Shown in pieces: positions 27,528 to 35,480 of a stretch of DNA of 64,000 bases; the stretch's first letter is position 1; each line of letters begins with the position of its first letter. The translations under genes were made by a program, and so were the position numbers. The stretch comes from Paenibacillus zeirhizosphaerae (lineage in GTDB: Bacteria; Bacillota; Bacilli; Paenibacillales; Paenibacillaceae). The stretch spans positions 1 through 64,000 of the forward strand of contig NZ_JAPCKK010000018.1 in the NCBI RefSeq assembly GCF_030705605.1, read 5' to 3'. The notes below the pieces were generated by a model that had not been told where the DNA came from, did not search any database, and was given only the letters and a program-made list of their open reading frames with translations.

Positions 27528-28244
27528 TCAGCGGTTACGCCGAATCCAGAACTGAAAGATATCGCTGCGCACATAATCAAACGAATAGAGCACTTGCCTG
27601 TTCAGTTCATCATAATGGAGCTGCTTGAACAAAAGCACGGCAGACTGCGGTGAAGTGATGAGGCGGCGGGCGTGGAGATCCGTCCGGGACGGTACGGTAA
27701 TTTCCGAGTAAGCGCCTACAATACGCACTCCAGCCTTGTATTCAAGATTTTGAAACAACGACCCGGCAAAGGAACCATCCACCAGAATCGCTTCCGCAAT
27801 CTGTTCGGGCATGTAATTAATCGAATGCGCCACCGCTTCCCCATTAGCCGTTCTGGTTCGTTCAAGAACAATAACCGGGTCCTGACGCCTCAGTTCCATA
27901 GGTTCCGCAATATCATGCGGACATGAATCCAGTCTCTTGATGTATTCCAACTGTTCATCTTCCTGCAGCCCTGCGGACCGGATCATGTCTCCAATGCTGT
28001 ACAAGCGGTCCAGAGAGCTTGGAATAGCGGGAAGCGGACGTGTAATGAATGTTCCGCTGCCATGCTTGACCAACAACTTGCCCTCGCTCTCCAGCCGCTG
28101 GATAGCTCCACGGACCGTGGTGCGTGACACTTGAAAGGCTTGCGCAAGCACGGTTTCGGGCGGCAGCTTTTCTCCCTGCCCAATGCCGCTGTCACGTATG
28201 TAGTCCTCAATCCGCTGTTTGATTTTTTCCTGTTTGGATGCCAC
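27528..28244 (-). CDS. GntR-family regulator, HutC/UTRA subfamily
   Basis: This 238-residue regulator has an N-terminal GntR winged helix (about residues 8-70, LPPETVLAQAFQVSRTTVRGAIQRLESEG) and a C-terminal UTRA ligand-binding domain (about 90-235, with VLERTRTANGEAVAHSINYMP). It is the last gene of the eight-gene ABC/PHP operon, 22 bases after the PHP gene. It probably represses that operon: HutC-type regulators bind GTCTAGAC-like sites, and one such site lies at 35260-35267 before the first gene. The inducer is presumably the imported compound or a product. Confidence 0.9.
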   Translation of the reverse strand: MASKQEKIKQRIEDYIRDSGIGQGEKLPPETVLAQAFQVSRTTVRGAIQRLESEGKLLVKHGSGTFITRPLPAIPSSLDRLYSIGDMIRSAGLQEDEQLEYIKRLDSCPHDIAEPMELRRQDPVIVLERTRTANGEAVAHSINYMPEQIAEAILVDGSFAGSLFQNLEYKAGVRIVGAYSEITVPSRTDLHARRLITSPQSAVLLFKQLHYDELNRQVLYSFDYVRSDIFQFWIRRNR

Positions 28245-28265
28245 AATAAAGCCTCTTTCCTTTCT

Positions 28266-29324
28266 TCAAGATTCGAAGCATCTGCTGCTCTGTACAGCCG
28301 CTCCTTGAACGGACGCCGCCTGAATATACACAGGATTGGTAAAAGCAATCAGGGCAACGGCATTGCCCAGACAGCCGAACAGCTCGGCACGCACCCATTG
28401 CGATGCTGCTTCAGCAGAGATAACGAAGCTGTAAACTGACGTCTCCGACGGGATCTGCAGCTCGCTGCATACTCCTTGGCTGCTTCTCAGCACAAGGCGG
28501 AAATGCTCCCCTGCAAATTTGTAGTGCTCCCGCCTGATTTCCATATCCAATCTGACGAAACATTCCATCACGGATAGTCCGGGCCCCTGCATTTCAATAC
28601 ATTCTCCCATATGGTACTGGTGGTCATCGTCTTCGGTCTTGACGGACAATGTAAGCAGCGGCCCCATCGTGACGGCAGCGCGGCCCTGCCGTAGGGCTTC
28701 AATCATACGCTCCTCCTTGATATCCTCGCTATCAGCCTCCGCCAGTCCAATATAAGTGACAGCAGGCAACGGATCGTGAGGTTTAGTTCCATGCCAATCC
28801 CTGCCGCTCGTTGCCGTAATCCGGTAACCCTGATTCAACAGGTCTGTCCACAGCGCAAAAGCTCTTTGGCTGTCGCGCTTGATGGAAGGCATAAGCGTGG
28901 ACCAAACTTCAATGAAATCGACGTCATGCCAGTCCCGGATACCGTATTCCCAAAAGCAACCTGTGCAAATCGGACTGCCGATCCGGTACGGATGAGCGAG
29001 ACCTGCAATACCGCCCTGCTCATGCACAAGCCGTATGCCTGTATGAATGTCTGCCGGTCCGAATGACCGCCAATCGATAAACTCCTTAACCCCCAGGGTC
29101 AGCATATGCCCGTAAAATGTCGTCCACTCCATACCTGGCACAATGCGGATGCCGGTCTGCCTCTCCACCCGCTCCGCCTCCGCCAATCCGGACTGCGTAT
29201 TATGGTCGGTCAAAGCAATGCAGCCCAGCCCAAGGCGGGCCGCGCTTTCAGCCAGTTCCTGCAGCGTCTGGGAACCGTCGCTATGAAAGGTGTGAGTGTG
29301 CAGCTCGGCTGGAATCCATTTCAT
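28266..29324 (-). CDS. PHP-domain metallohydrolase, CehA/McbA-like
   Basis: This 352-residue protein opens with the PHP metal motif: AELHTHTFHSDGSQTL (about residues 6-21), ALTDHNTQSG, GMEWTTFYGHMLTLG and GLAHPYR, with a later SGRDWHG. PHP enzymes hydrolyse phosphoesters or carbamate/amide bonds using two or three metal ions. A C-terminal beta-rich domain (about 240-350) may bind substrate. ATG 29324 has GGAGGG upstream; it overlaps the previous gene by 44 bases. There is no signal peptide, so it acts inside the cell, probably on the compound imported by the ABC system. Exact substrate is unknown. Confidence 0.82.
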   Translation of the reverse strand: MKWIPAELHTHTFHSDGSQTLQELAESAARLGLGCIALTDHNTQSGLAEAERVERQTGIRIVPGMEWTTFYGHMLTLGVKEFIDWRSFGPADIHTGIRLVHEQGGIAGLAHPYRIGSPICTGCFWEYGIRDWHDVDFIEVWSTLMPSIKRDSQRAFALWTDLLNQGYRITATSGRDWHGTKPHDPLPAVTYIGLAEADSEDIKEERMIEALRQGRAAVTMGPLLTLSVKTEDDDHQYHMGECIEMQGPGLSVMECFVRLDMEIRREHYKFAGEHFRLVLRSSQGVCSELQIPSETSVYSFVISAEAASQWVRAELFGCLGNAVALIAFTNPVYIQAASVQGAAVQSSRCFES

Positions 29325-29799
29325 CCTGCGTCCCTCCCTCCTGCATCGTCTCGACCGCAACCTCAAGCCGGTAGCTCACCCTCTCGGTCACTACCGCATG
29401 CAGGCTGACGGTTAGCCGCCAGATCCCTGCCGGGTTTTCTCCTGCCAGAAATCCCGGAGATGCCTCGGTCCGGCCCAAAAGATGCTCCTGCTGCGGATCA
29501 TGCCTGTGCGCGGTGCCACGATGGCGAACCGAATCGTCTACCGACAGGGTCAGCAGGTTTTTGAGGGGAGCGTACCTCCTCCACTCATCGCCTCCAGTCT
29601 CTTCCCCGGCGTATCCATACTTCCACATGCTGTCCTGTATCATCTCCTTCGCCTGCTGCTCATCGGTTAACAGCTTGGGATCGTAGGCAAAACGAACACA
29701 GACAGCCTGGACTGGCTCAGGCATATGAAATGCATACGTTATATGGCTGTGCGTGCAGTCCGGGAAAACCAAGCCTTGCGCATTATATATGCTTTTCAT
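29281..29799 (-). CDS. conserved unknown protein in the ABC/PHP operon
   Basis: I do not recognise this 172-residue protein. It has no signal peptide or membrane segment. Its first half contains SHITYAFHMPEPVQAVCVRFAY and its second half is beta-strand-like (IWRLTVSLHAVVTERVSYRLEVAV). This suggests a small beta-sandwich such as a PPC-like pre-peptidase domain. The ATG at 29799 overlaps the stop codon of the preceding gene (ATGA), and its own end overlaps the PHP gene by 44 bases, so all three are translationally coupled and probably work together. Confidence 0.7.
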   Translation of the reverse strand: MKSIYNAQGLVFPDCTHSHITYAFHMPEPVQAVCVRFAYDPKLLTDEQQAKEMIQDSMWKYGYAGEETGGDEWRRYAPLKNLLTLSVDDSVRHRGTAHRHDPQQEHLLGRTEASPGFLAGENPAGIWRLTVSLHAVVTERVSYRLEVAVETMQEGGTQDEMDSSRAAHSHLS

Positions 29800-31250
29800 A
29801 CCACACCGCTTTCCTCTGCCACCCATAACACGGACACAGGCTGGTCGCGTGTCAGCAGCCGCATGGATGAAGAACGGATTTCCCAGGTTGCCGGTCTATA
29901 CTGTTCATCCAGGACAAAAACACGCAGCTCCCCAACCCGCATTCGCTCCGCCCCTCCCTCAAGCAGAACGGCCCTGATCTCTGCAATATCCTCTAATACA
30001 GCCAGACAGGGCAGCTTGATCGTTGTCGAAAAATGAGCCTCCGCCCCTTCATATGCCGCCCGGAAACCGTCTGCATGCAAATCATGATAACAGGACGAAT
30101 ACCATTCATCCGAACCTTTAAGACGCACCTGGATATCCACGCACCCATCCTCCTCACGGCTGTTGAAGCCTGCTTTGGGCATATCCTCAAGCTCCGTAAT
30201 ACCGGCTGCCAGCGGCTGCTTGAACATTTGGACAAACACATAATAACGCTGGTCCGTCAAAGCAATGGAGGACAGCACAGGGGGCAGCTCCAACGGCTCC
30301 TGGCGCTTCATCTCCCAATTGGTGACCTGAAAGGCAAACGGATGCTTCATCATGACTGCCTCACGCGGCTCCTGTTCAGGCTTCCATTGGAAAAGGGGAG
30401 GCAGTAAAAACCGGTATTGCGAAGAAATACAATCCGTGAAATTCCCGTTCGCCGTCGCGGTCTGCAGCACCGGATGCCCGCCCAGATCATATCCGCCGCC
30501 AAAGGAAGTGGTGATGTGATGCTCCCCCTGGAACTCCGCAGTTACCGTATTTCCGGCTGCATCCAGCTCGACACGGTACATCCATTCGATGTCCGTCGTC
30601 CTTCCCCATTTACTCATCAGAAAAGGAGCCGGGGTGCCTTCATCTTCATGGCTGAACATCATCTGGTATTCAATTACTGTTTTTCCATCCCGCACATCCA
30701 GCGAATAAAACATCATTAATGGCGTATCCGTGAACCGGTTCTCATACGGGTGAGCCAGACAGCGGCCGTACAGCAGCGGGGCATGCCGGTACACCAGCTC
30801 CTGTGGGGATAAATCCGGAATGATACGCATCTGCACGGCATCGATCCAGGCTCTCTCCACCTTGGGCGAAGAGGCTTCTGCCCTGAATACGATTTCCACC
30901 GTATAATCCCCTGCCGCCAAATGCCCGAGCACACGAGTATAAGTGAAGGAGCTGCTACCATAAAAAAGGATAACATCCTGGTTATATTGCTCTCCTAGGT
31001 ATAGACGAACGACGGCGGACTCCCGGTCCGGCTCCGACCAGTCGCTATCTGATCTGGCCGCCAGATCCAGCTCCGCAAATCCGTCCTCCGGCATCGTGAA
31101 GGAGAAACGAAAGCTGTTTTGCAGGCTGATTTCTTGTCCTTGCTCCTCTAGCGCTAATATTACGCTGCCATTCGGTTTTTCTTTTTCCTGAATCCCGGTT
31201 CCCATACGTTCAGTGCGTTCAGTTTCCGTTTTGCTTTCTGCCATTGTCAT
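29796..31250 (-). CDS. unknown beta-rich protein in the ABC/PHP operon
   Basis: I do not recognise this 484-residue protein with certainty. After a charged start (about residues 1-45) it has a beta-sandwich-like domain (FRFSFTMPEDGFAELDLAA to VERAWIDAVQM). A second domain with HAPLLYGRCLAHPYENRFTD and MFYSLDVRDGKTVIEYQMMF resembles the Vps62-like 'hydrolase' class, and a third beta domain follows. It has no signal peptide. AAGGAGG lies eight bases before the ATG. It is 35 bases after the permease gene and coupled to the next gene by ATGA. A catalytic or binding role on the imported ligand is only an inference. Confidence 0.72.
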   Translation of the reverse strand: MTMAESKTETERTERMGTGIQEKEKPNGSVILALEEQGQEISLQNSFRFSFTMPEDGFAELDLAARSDSDWSEPDRESAVVRLYLGEQYNQDVILFYGSSSFTYTRVLGHLAAGDYTVEIVFRAEASSPKVERAWIDAVQMRIIPDLSPQELVYRHAPLLYGRCLAHPYENRFTDTPLMMFYSLDVRDGKTVIEYQMMFSHEDEGTPAPFLMSKWGRTTDIEWMYRVELDAAGNTVTAEFQGEHHITTSFGGGYDLGGHPVLQTATANGNFTDCISSQYRFLLPPLFQWKPEQEPREAVMMKHPFAFQVTNWEMKRQEPLELPPVLSSIALTDQRYYVFVQMFKQPLAAGITELEDMPKAGFNSREEDGCVDIQVRLKGSDEWYSSCYHDLHADGFRAAYEGAEAHFSTTIKLPCLAVLEDIAEIRAVLLEGGAERMRVGELRVFVLDEQYRPATWEIRSSSMRLLTRDQPVSVLWVAEESGVV

Positions 31251-31285
31251 AAGTCCCGCCTCCTTGATGTTCCATGGAATTCAGC

Positions 31286-32131
31286 TTAGCTGGCGTCTGC
31301 ATCCTGCACCATGGTGCGGATGTAGAAATAACCCATAAAAGAACACAGTATAAACATAAACACCGCCATCGCGCTCGCCATATGTGTTTCCTGATAGCTG
31401 GAGAACACCTGCTGCATAGCTACGCCCAGCACCTGCGGCGAGTTGGCGCCAATCAGGAAGGGTGCGGTAAAGCTGCCGATCACACCCATAAAGATAAAGG
31501 TCGCCGCCACCCACATCGTCTTGTACGACAGCGGCAGGATAAAGCGGATAAAAAGCTGCAGCGTGCGTGCCCCGGCATCTCTTGCGCTGTCAATGACCGA
31601 ATCCGGAATGGCAGCCAGCGCCGAGCTGAGCAGCATGGTGGTGAACGGAATGTTGAACCACAGATTGGCGAGCAGCAGCCCGTTGTAGTCATAAATAATT
31701 TTAGGGAACGTATCGACCCCAAGAGTCAGCAGAAAACGCGCCGCCCAGCCGTGATTGCTGTAGGTCGTGATCAAGGCATAGGTCGCAATGACGCCGGGAA
31801 TGAACATCGGCACAAAATAGAGGCGACGAATCCAGGTCACGACAAACCCGGAACCAAAACGCAAATACACCGCCATCGCGTAGCTGATCACCAGAGTCAG
31901 AAGCGTGGATACGAGCGTCAGATTGAGCGTATACAGCACATTTTTGCGCATCGCGCCGTCCGTAAACAGGCGGATATAGTTCGCCAAGCCAAAACCGGTT
32001 CCGTTCTCGTCGATCAGGCTTTCCCTGATCGCATACAGGATGGGGATGATCACAACAACGAGCAGAATGAGAAAAGAGGGGATGACCAGGAGCAGCCCCA
32101 GCATCCCTCTTTTAAAAGATGAGCTCATCAT
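31286..32131 (-). CDS. ABC transporter permease
   Basis: This 281-residue inner-membrane permease has six predicted membrane segments. Its EAA loop lies around residues 165-190 (IDSARDAGARTLQLFIRFILPL), the site that docks the ATPase. It belongs to the spermidine/putrescine-iron-phosphonate type of binding-protein importers. Its start overlaps the binding protein's stop codon (ATGATGA). Together with the permease at 34415 it forms the heterodimeric channel. Confidence 0.9.
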   Translation of the reverse strand: MMSSSFKRGMLGLLLVIPSFLILLVVVIIPILYAIRESLIDENGTGFGLANYIRLFTDGAMRKNVLYTLNLTLVSTLLTLVISYAMAVYLRFGSGFVVTWIRRLYFVPMFIPGVIATYALITTYSNHGWAARFLLTLGVDTFPKIIYDYNGLLLANLWFNIPFTTMLLSSALAAIPDSVIDSARDAGARTLQLFIRFILPLSYKTMWVAATFIFMGVIGSFTAPFLIGANSPQVLGVAMQQVFSSYQETHMASAMAVFMFILCSFMGYFYIRTMVQDADAS

Positions 32132-33288
32132 GATCCGCTCGCTACTTCACTCTGCCAGCGCTTGTAGATTTCCTGCTGCAGATCGCCGCTGTTAAAGCTG
32201 CGGTAGCCTCCGGACACACTTTCGAATTCCTTTTGCAGCTCCGCTGGCATCAGATCCCATTTAATGCCCGGATAACCGTACATTTTGTTAATGACATTCG
32301 TCTGAGCCTCAGGGGAAAGCACGTAATCCAGCAGCTTCTGCACCGCTTCTTTCTTGGTCGAGAGGGCAGGTACCATCAGATAAGACGGTCCGCCCGTAAA
32401 AGCCGGATCGATCTGGGCCAGCTTCACGGTATCCGGCAGCAGCCCTTTGTTCAGCTGCTCAAGCGCCATGTCGGACCAGGCTGGGATCATGTCCGCCTCT
32501 CCGCTGGCGAGAAGATCAAGCGTCCCCTGATTTTTCTTCGGGTACACGCCTTTTTGATACATATAAGGGCCCAGTTCTTTCAGCAGCGCAAACCCCTGAC
32601 CCCACTTCTCCATGTTCGCGGGATCACTGCTGTTCATAGCCTCCGGAGGCAGGAAGTTATAAATGGCCGTGTTCACAAATGAGCTGCCTGCACCACCCGT
32701 GGACGGATCGTTGTAGGCAAATTTGCCCGGATGCTGGCGAATCCACTCATACAGCTCATCTGCCGTTTTCGGCGGCTCAGGCACGTTCGCGCTGTTATAG
32801 GCAAGCACAACGGAAGAGGCGCGGTAAGGTACAGCCTGGTCGTTGACCTGCTTCAGGTAAGCTTCGTCCACATTCGCGAGATTGGGCACCTTGGTTGTGT
32901 CCAGCGTTTCCCACAGCCCTTCTTTGGCTCCGCGCGTAATGTCGTCCAGGCTTCCTTCATACAGATCGATATCGCCTTTCGACTGGCCACTCTGCTTCGC
33001 GGCAATCAGCCGGTCCATCGTCGTAGCTCCTCCGGTGCCCGAAGGCAAATACACGAGCTTGACCTTGACATCCTTGTTTTGGGCCTCGAAATCCGAAATC
33101 AGCGTCTCCCACAGCTCCTTGACGTTAAGCGATCCTGAGGTGTAGAGAGAGATTTCCGTCACAGCGTCTTCCGTAGTTCCACCCGCAGTCGCGGAAGAAC
33201 CCGCTTCTCCGCCACTTCCACAACCAGCCAGCAGTCCCAGGCTGAGCACCCCTGCTAACATCATGCTGAATTTCTTTTTCACTGACAT
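32128..33288 (-). CDS. ABC transporter substrate-binding lipoprotein
   Basis: This 386-residue binding protein has a lipoprotein signal peptide ending in the lipobox LLAGCGSGG (cysteine at about residue 23). The mature part is a two-lobed type-2 binding protein of the iron/polyamine/phosphonate class (YTSGSLNVKELWETLISDFE, MIPAWSDMALEQL, YPGIKWDLMPAELQ). It is anchored to the outer face of the membrane and delivers ligand to the two permeases. Ligand is not predictable. It lies 67 bases after the ATPase gene. Confidence 0.92.
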   Translation of the reverse strand: MSVKKKFSMMLAGVLSLGLLAGCGSGGEAGSSATAGGTTEDAVTEISLYTSGSLNVKELWETLISDFEAQNKDVKVKLVYLPSGTGGATTMDRLIAAKQSGQSKGDIDLYEGSLDDITRGAKEGLWETLDTTKVPNLANVDEAYLKQVNDQAVPYRASSVVLAYNSANVPEPPKTADELYEWIRQHPGKFAYNDPSTGGAGSSFVNTAIYNFLPPEAMNSSDPANMEKWGQGFALLKELGPYMYQKGVYPKKNQGTLDLLASGEADMIPAWSDMALEQLNKGLLPDTVKLAQIDPAFTGGPSYLMVPALSTKKEAVQKLLDYVLSPEAQTNVINKMYGYPGIKWDLMPAELQKEFESVSGGYRSFNSGDLQQEIYKRWQSEVASGS

Positions 33289-33354
33289 GCTTTCTCCTCC
33301 TCAAATGAGTCAATATTTAATGAACAAAGCGATGAAGGAAACGCAGCACCCGGT

Positions 33355-34389
33355 TTACGCCCCAGGCGAAGGAAACGACACCACTCTGCTGAAGCCAATG
33401 CGCACCTGCTGCCCGTGGTGGAGCCGGGCGGACTGTTCACGGGGAACGAACATTTTGAGCACCTGTTCCCCGCTTTCCACGGACACCTCCGCATAGTGTC
33501 CAAGAATCATGATTTGGCGGATCATGCCGGGCAGGGAATTCGTCTCCTGCTCTGTCAGATAAACATCCTCGGGTCGTACAGCCGCAATGACCGCGCCGTC
33601 ATGCGCGCGCTCCTGCTCGAATCGCGCTTCTCCCACTGCCACACTGCGGCCAGTGCCGGTACCCTTGATCAGATTGATGCGCCCGATGAAGCCCGCCACG
33701 AACAGTGTCTGCGGCTGATCGTAAATCTCCTGCGGCGTGGACAACTGCTCAATTTCACCTGCCCGCATGACAACGATACGGTCGGAAATCGACAGCGCTT
33801 CCTCCTGATCATGCGTGACAAAGATCATGGTCATGCCGGTTCGCCGCTGAATATCACGCAGCTCTTCCCGCATCTCCATACGCAGCTTGGCGTCCAGCGC
33901 CGAGAAGGGCTCGTCCAGCAGCAGCACCTCCGGCTCCAGCAGCAAAGCACGCGCCAAAGCCACCCGCTGCTGCTGCCCGCCGGACAGCAGTCCCGGCGTT
34001 TTGTGCTCCGCGCTTTCAAGCTGGACCAGCTTCAGCGCCTCTTGTACCAGGCTGCGGATCTCGTCCTTTTTCTTTTTGCGCAGCTTAAGTCCAAAAGCGA
34101 GATTGTCATAGACGGTCATATGCGGCCACAGGTTGTAGCTTTGAAAAACCATGGCTGTCGGTCTTTTCTCCGGCGGCAGATGCAGGATGCTGCTGCCCCG
34201 GATCTGGATGTCCCCGCTATCAGGAGCCAAAAAACCGCCAATAGAGCGAAGTACGGTCGTTTTGCCACAGCCGGAAGGACCGAGCAGCGTCACCAGCTCT
34301 CCCTTCATCACATCGAGAGAAATGCCCTTTACGCCGTCCCCTGTCTTGAATCGTTTGTTCAGATCACGAATGGATAATTGAATCGACAT
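33355..34389 (-). CDS. ABC importer ATP-binding protein
   Basis: This 344-residue ATPase has Walker A LLGPSGCGKTTVL, the Q loop in VFQSYNLWPHMT, signature LLSGGQQQRVALARAL, Walker B VLLLDEPFSALD and an H loop in FVTHDQEEAL. A C-terminal TOBE-like domain (about residues 280-340, AVRPEDVYL) follows, as in PotA/FbpC/PhnT ATPases. The ATG at 34389 has GGGG seven bases upstream; a TTG two codons earlier is the alternative. It is the second gene of the operon. Confidence 0.93.
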   Translation of the reverse strand: MSIQLSIRDLNKRFKTGDGVKGISLDVMKGELVTLLGPSGCGKTTVLRSIGGFLAPDSGDIQIRGSSILHLPPEKRPTAMVFQSYNLWPHMTVYDNLAFGLKLRKKKKDEIRSLVQEALKLVQLESAEHKTPGLLSGGQQQRVALARALLLEPEVLLLDEPFSALDAKLRMEMREELRDIQRRTGMTMIFVTHDQEEALSISDRIVVMRAGEIEQLSTPQEIYDQPQTLFVAGFIGRINLIKGTGTGRSVAVGEARFEQERAHDGAVIAAVRPEDVYLTEQETNSLPGMIRQIMILGHYAEVSVESGEQVLKMFVPREQSARLHHGQQVRIGFSRVVSFPSPGA

Positions 34390-34414
34390 CTTCAAGCCCC
34401 TTTTTCAGAAAAAG

Positions 34415-35242
34415 TCATTTAACCTGGAAGCCACCTGCCAGCACGTCCGCACTGACAAACCGCCTTGCGGCAAGCAGCAGGATGACCGTCGGCAAGGTAA
34501 GAATGACCGAAAAGACCGCACCGGTGGTGCTTGGATAATCGGCTATGATCGAATACATGATCACAGGCATCGTTTTGTAGTCCGGTATGCCGACCAACAG
34601 CGTTCCCTGCGCCTCATCCAATGAGGAGAGGAAGGTGAAGACGGAAGCCACCAGAATGCCCGGCATCGCCATGGGAAGGGTAATCTTCCAGAATACGCGC
34701 AGCGGCCCCGCTCCCACATCCCGTGCCGATTCCTCCTGTGCCCGGTGCACGCTGCGAAAGGACGCTGCCGGAATCCAGGTCATATACATCAGCGTATTTA
34801 CCATATGGATGAGCACGATGCCGACAAACGTATTCATCAGCCCGAACTTGTAGAACAGCACTGCGATGGACACGTACAGCCCCATTTTGGGAAAAGCGTG
34901 GGTAAGCAAAAAGGAAAACAGGAACCATCTGCTGAGCGGAAAGGAAATCCGTGCGAAGGCATAAGCCGCCGGAACACACAGAATGACCGAGCTCACCGTG
35001 ACCACCACAGCGATCAGGAACGAAAGCCACATCGAGCTGAGCACGTCATCCTGGCTCAACACAAACCTCCACCATTCCAGAGAAAAGCTTTGCGGTAACA
35101 GCGCCGGATACTGCCATTTCCCGGAGACGGCCAAAATCAGCAGGTTCAATAAAGGAACGAGGAAAAACACGACAAAAACGATCAGTACCAGAAACTCAAT
35201 GATTTTGCGTTTGCCGAGTGAACGTAAATACCAGATCACCAT
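34415..35242 (-). CDS. ABC transporter permease (first gene of the ABC/PHP operon)
   Basis: This 275-residue permease has six predicted membrane segments and the EAA loop around residues 160-185 (EESARDVGAGPLRVFWKITLPM). It is the PotC/PhnV-like partner of the permease at 31286. AAAGGGATG lies just upstream of the ATG. As the first gene of an eight-gene minus-strand operon it is preceded by a palindromic GTCTAGAC-containing site 18 bases before its start codon. Confidence 0.9.
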   Translation of the reverse strand: MVIWYLRSLGKRKIIEFLVLIVFVVFFLVPLLNLLILAVSGKWQYPALLPQSFSLEWWRFVLSQDDVLSSMWLSFLIAVVVTVSSVILCVPAAYAFARISFPLSRWFLFSFLLTHAFPKMGLYVSIAVLFYKFGLMNTFVGIVLIHMVNTLMYMTWIPAASFRSVHRAQEESARDVGAGPLRVFWKITLPMAMPGILVASVFTFLSSLDEAQGTLLVGIPDYKTMPVIMYSIIADYPSTTGAVFSVILTLPTVILLLAARRFVSADVLAGGFQVK

Positions 35243-35259
35243 TCATCCCTTTCCAAGAA

Positions 35260-35272
35260 GTCTAGACGTCTA
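35260..35272. promoter_or_regulatory. candidate GntR (HutC-type) operator
   Basis: GTCTAGACGTCTA contains the palindrome GTCTAGAC, the core of known HutC/NagR/DasR operators, overlapping a second palindrome TAGACGTCTA. It lies 18-30 bases upstream of the first gene of the ABC/PHP operon, which itself encodes a GntR/UTRA regulator. Confidence 0.55.
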
Positions 35273-35415
35273 AATCTCTTACACCTATGAATATAAAGGG
35301 CGAATGTTATCGGCGCTTCAGGAGGAAGGAGAGGTTATGTTAAAGTCGCGGGGAAAACAAACCTCTCTGTAAATAGGTATAGCCTTGAAGTCTATCTTTC
35401 TGTTCATCTCTTAAA

Positions 35416-35462
35416 CAAAAAAGCGCATCCAACAATGAGTTTTCCCATAGTCAGAGGCGCTC
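35416..35462 (-). terminator. probable terminator of the DUF2325 gene
   Basis: On the minus strand AGCGCCTC pairs imperfectly with GGATGCGCT across a long loop and is followed by TTTTTTG, 18 bases after the stop codon. Confidence 0.5.
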
Positions 35463-35480
35463 CTCTTTTACGATATTTAG

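Noticed and set aside
31274..32122. 282-codon plus-strand frame
   Set aside because: It is antisense to the permease gene, with His/Arg/Lys-rich translation and no domain.
33415..34377. 320-codon plus-strand frame
   Set aside because: It is antisense to the ABC ATPase gene, with no ribosome site and no recognisable protein pattern.
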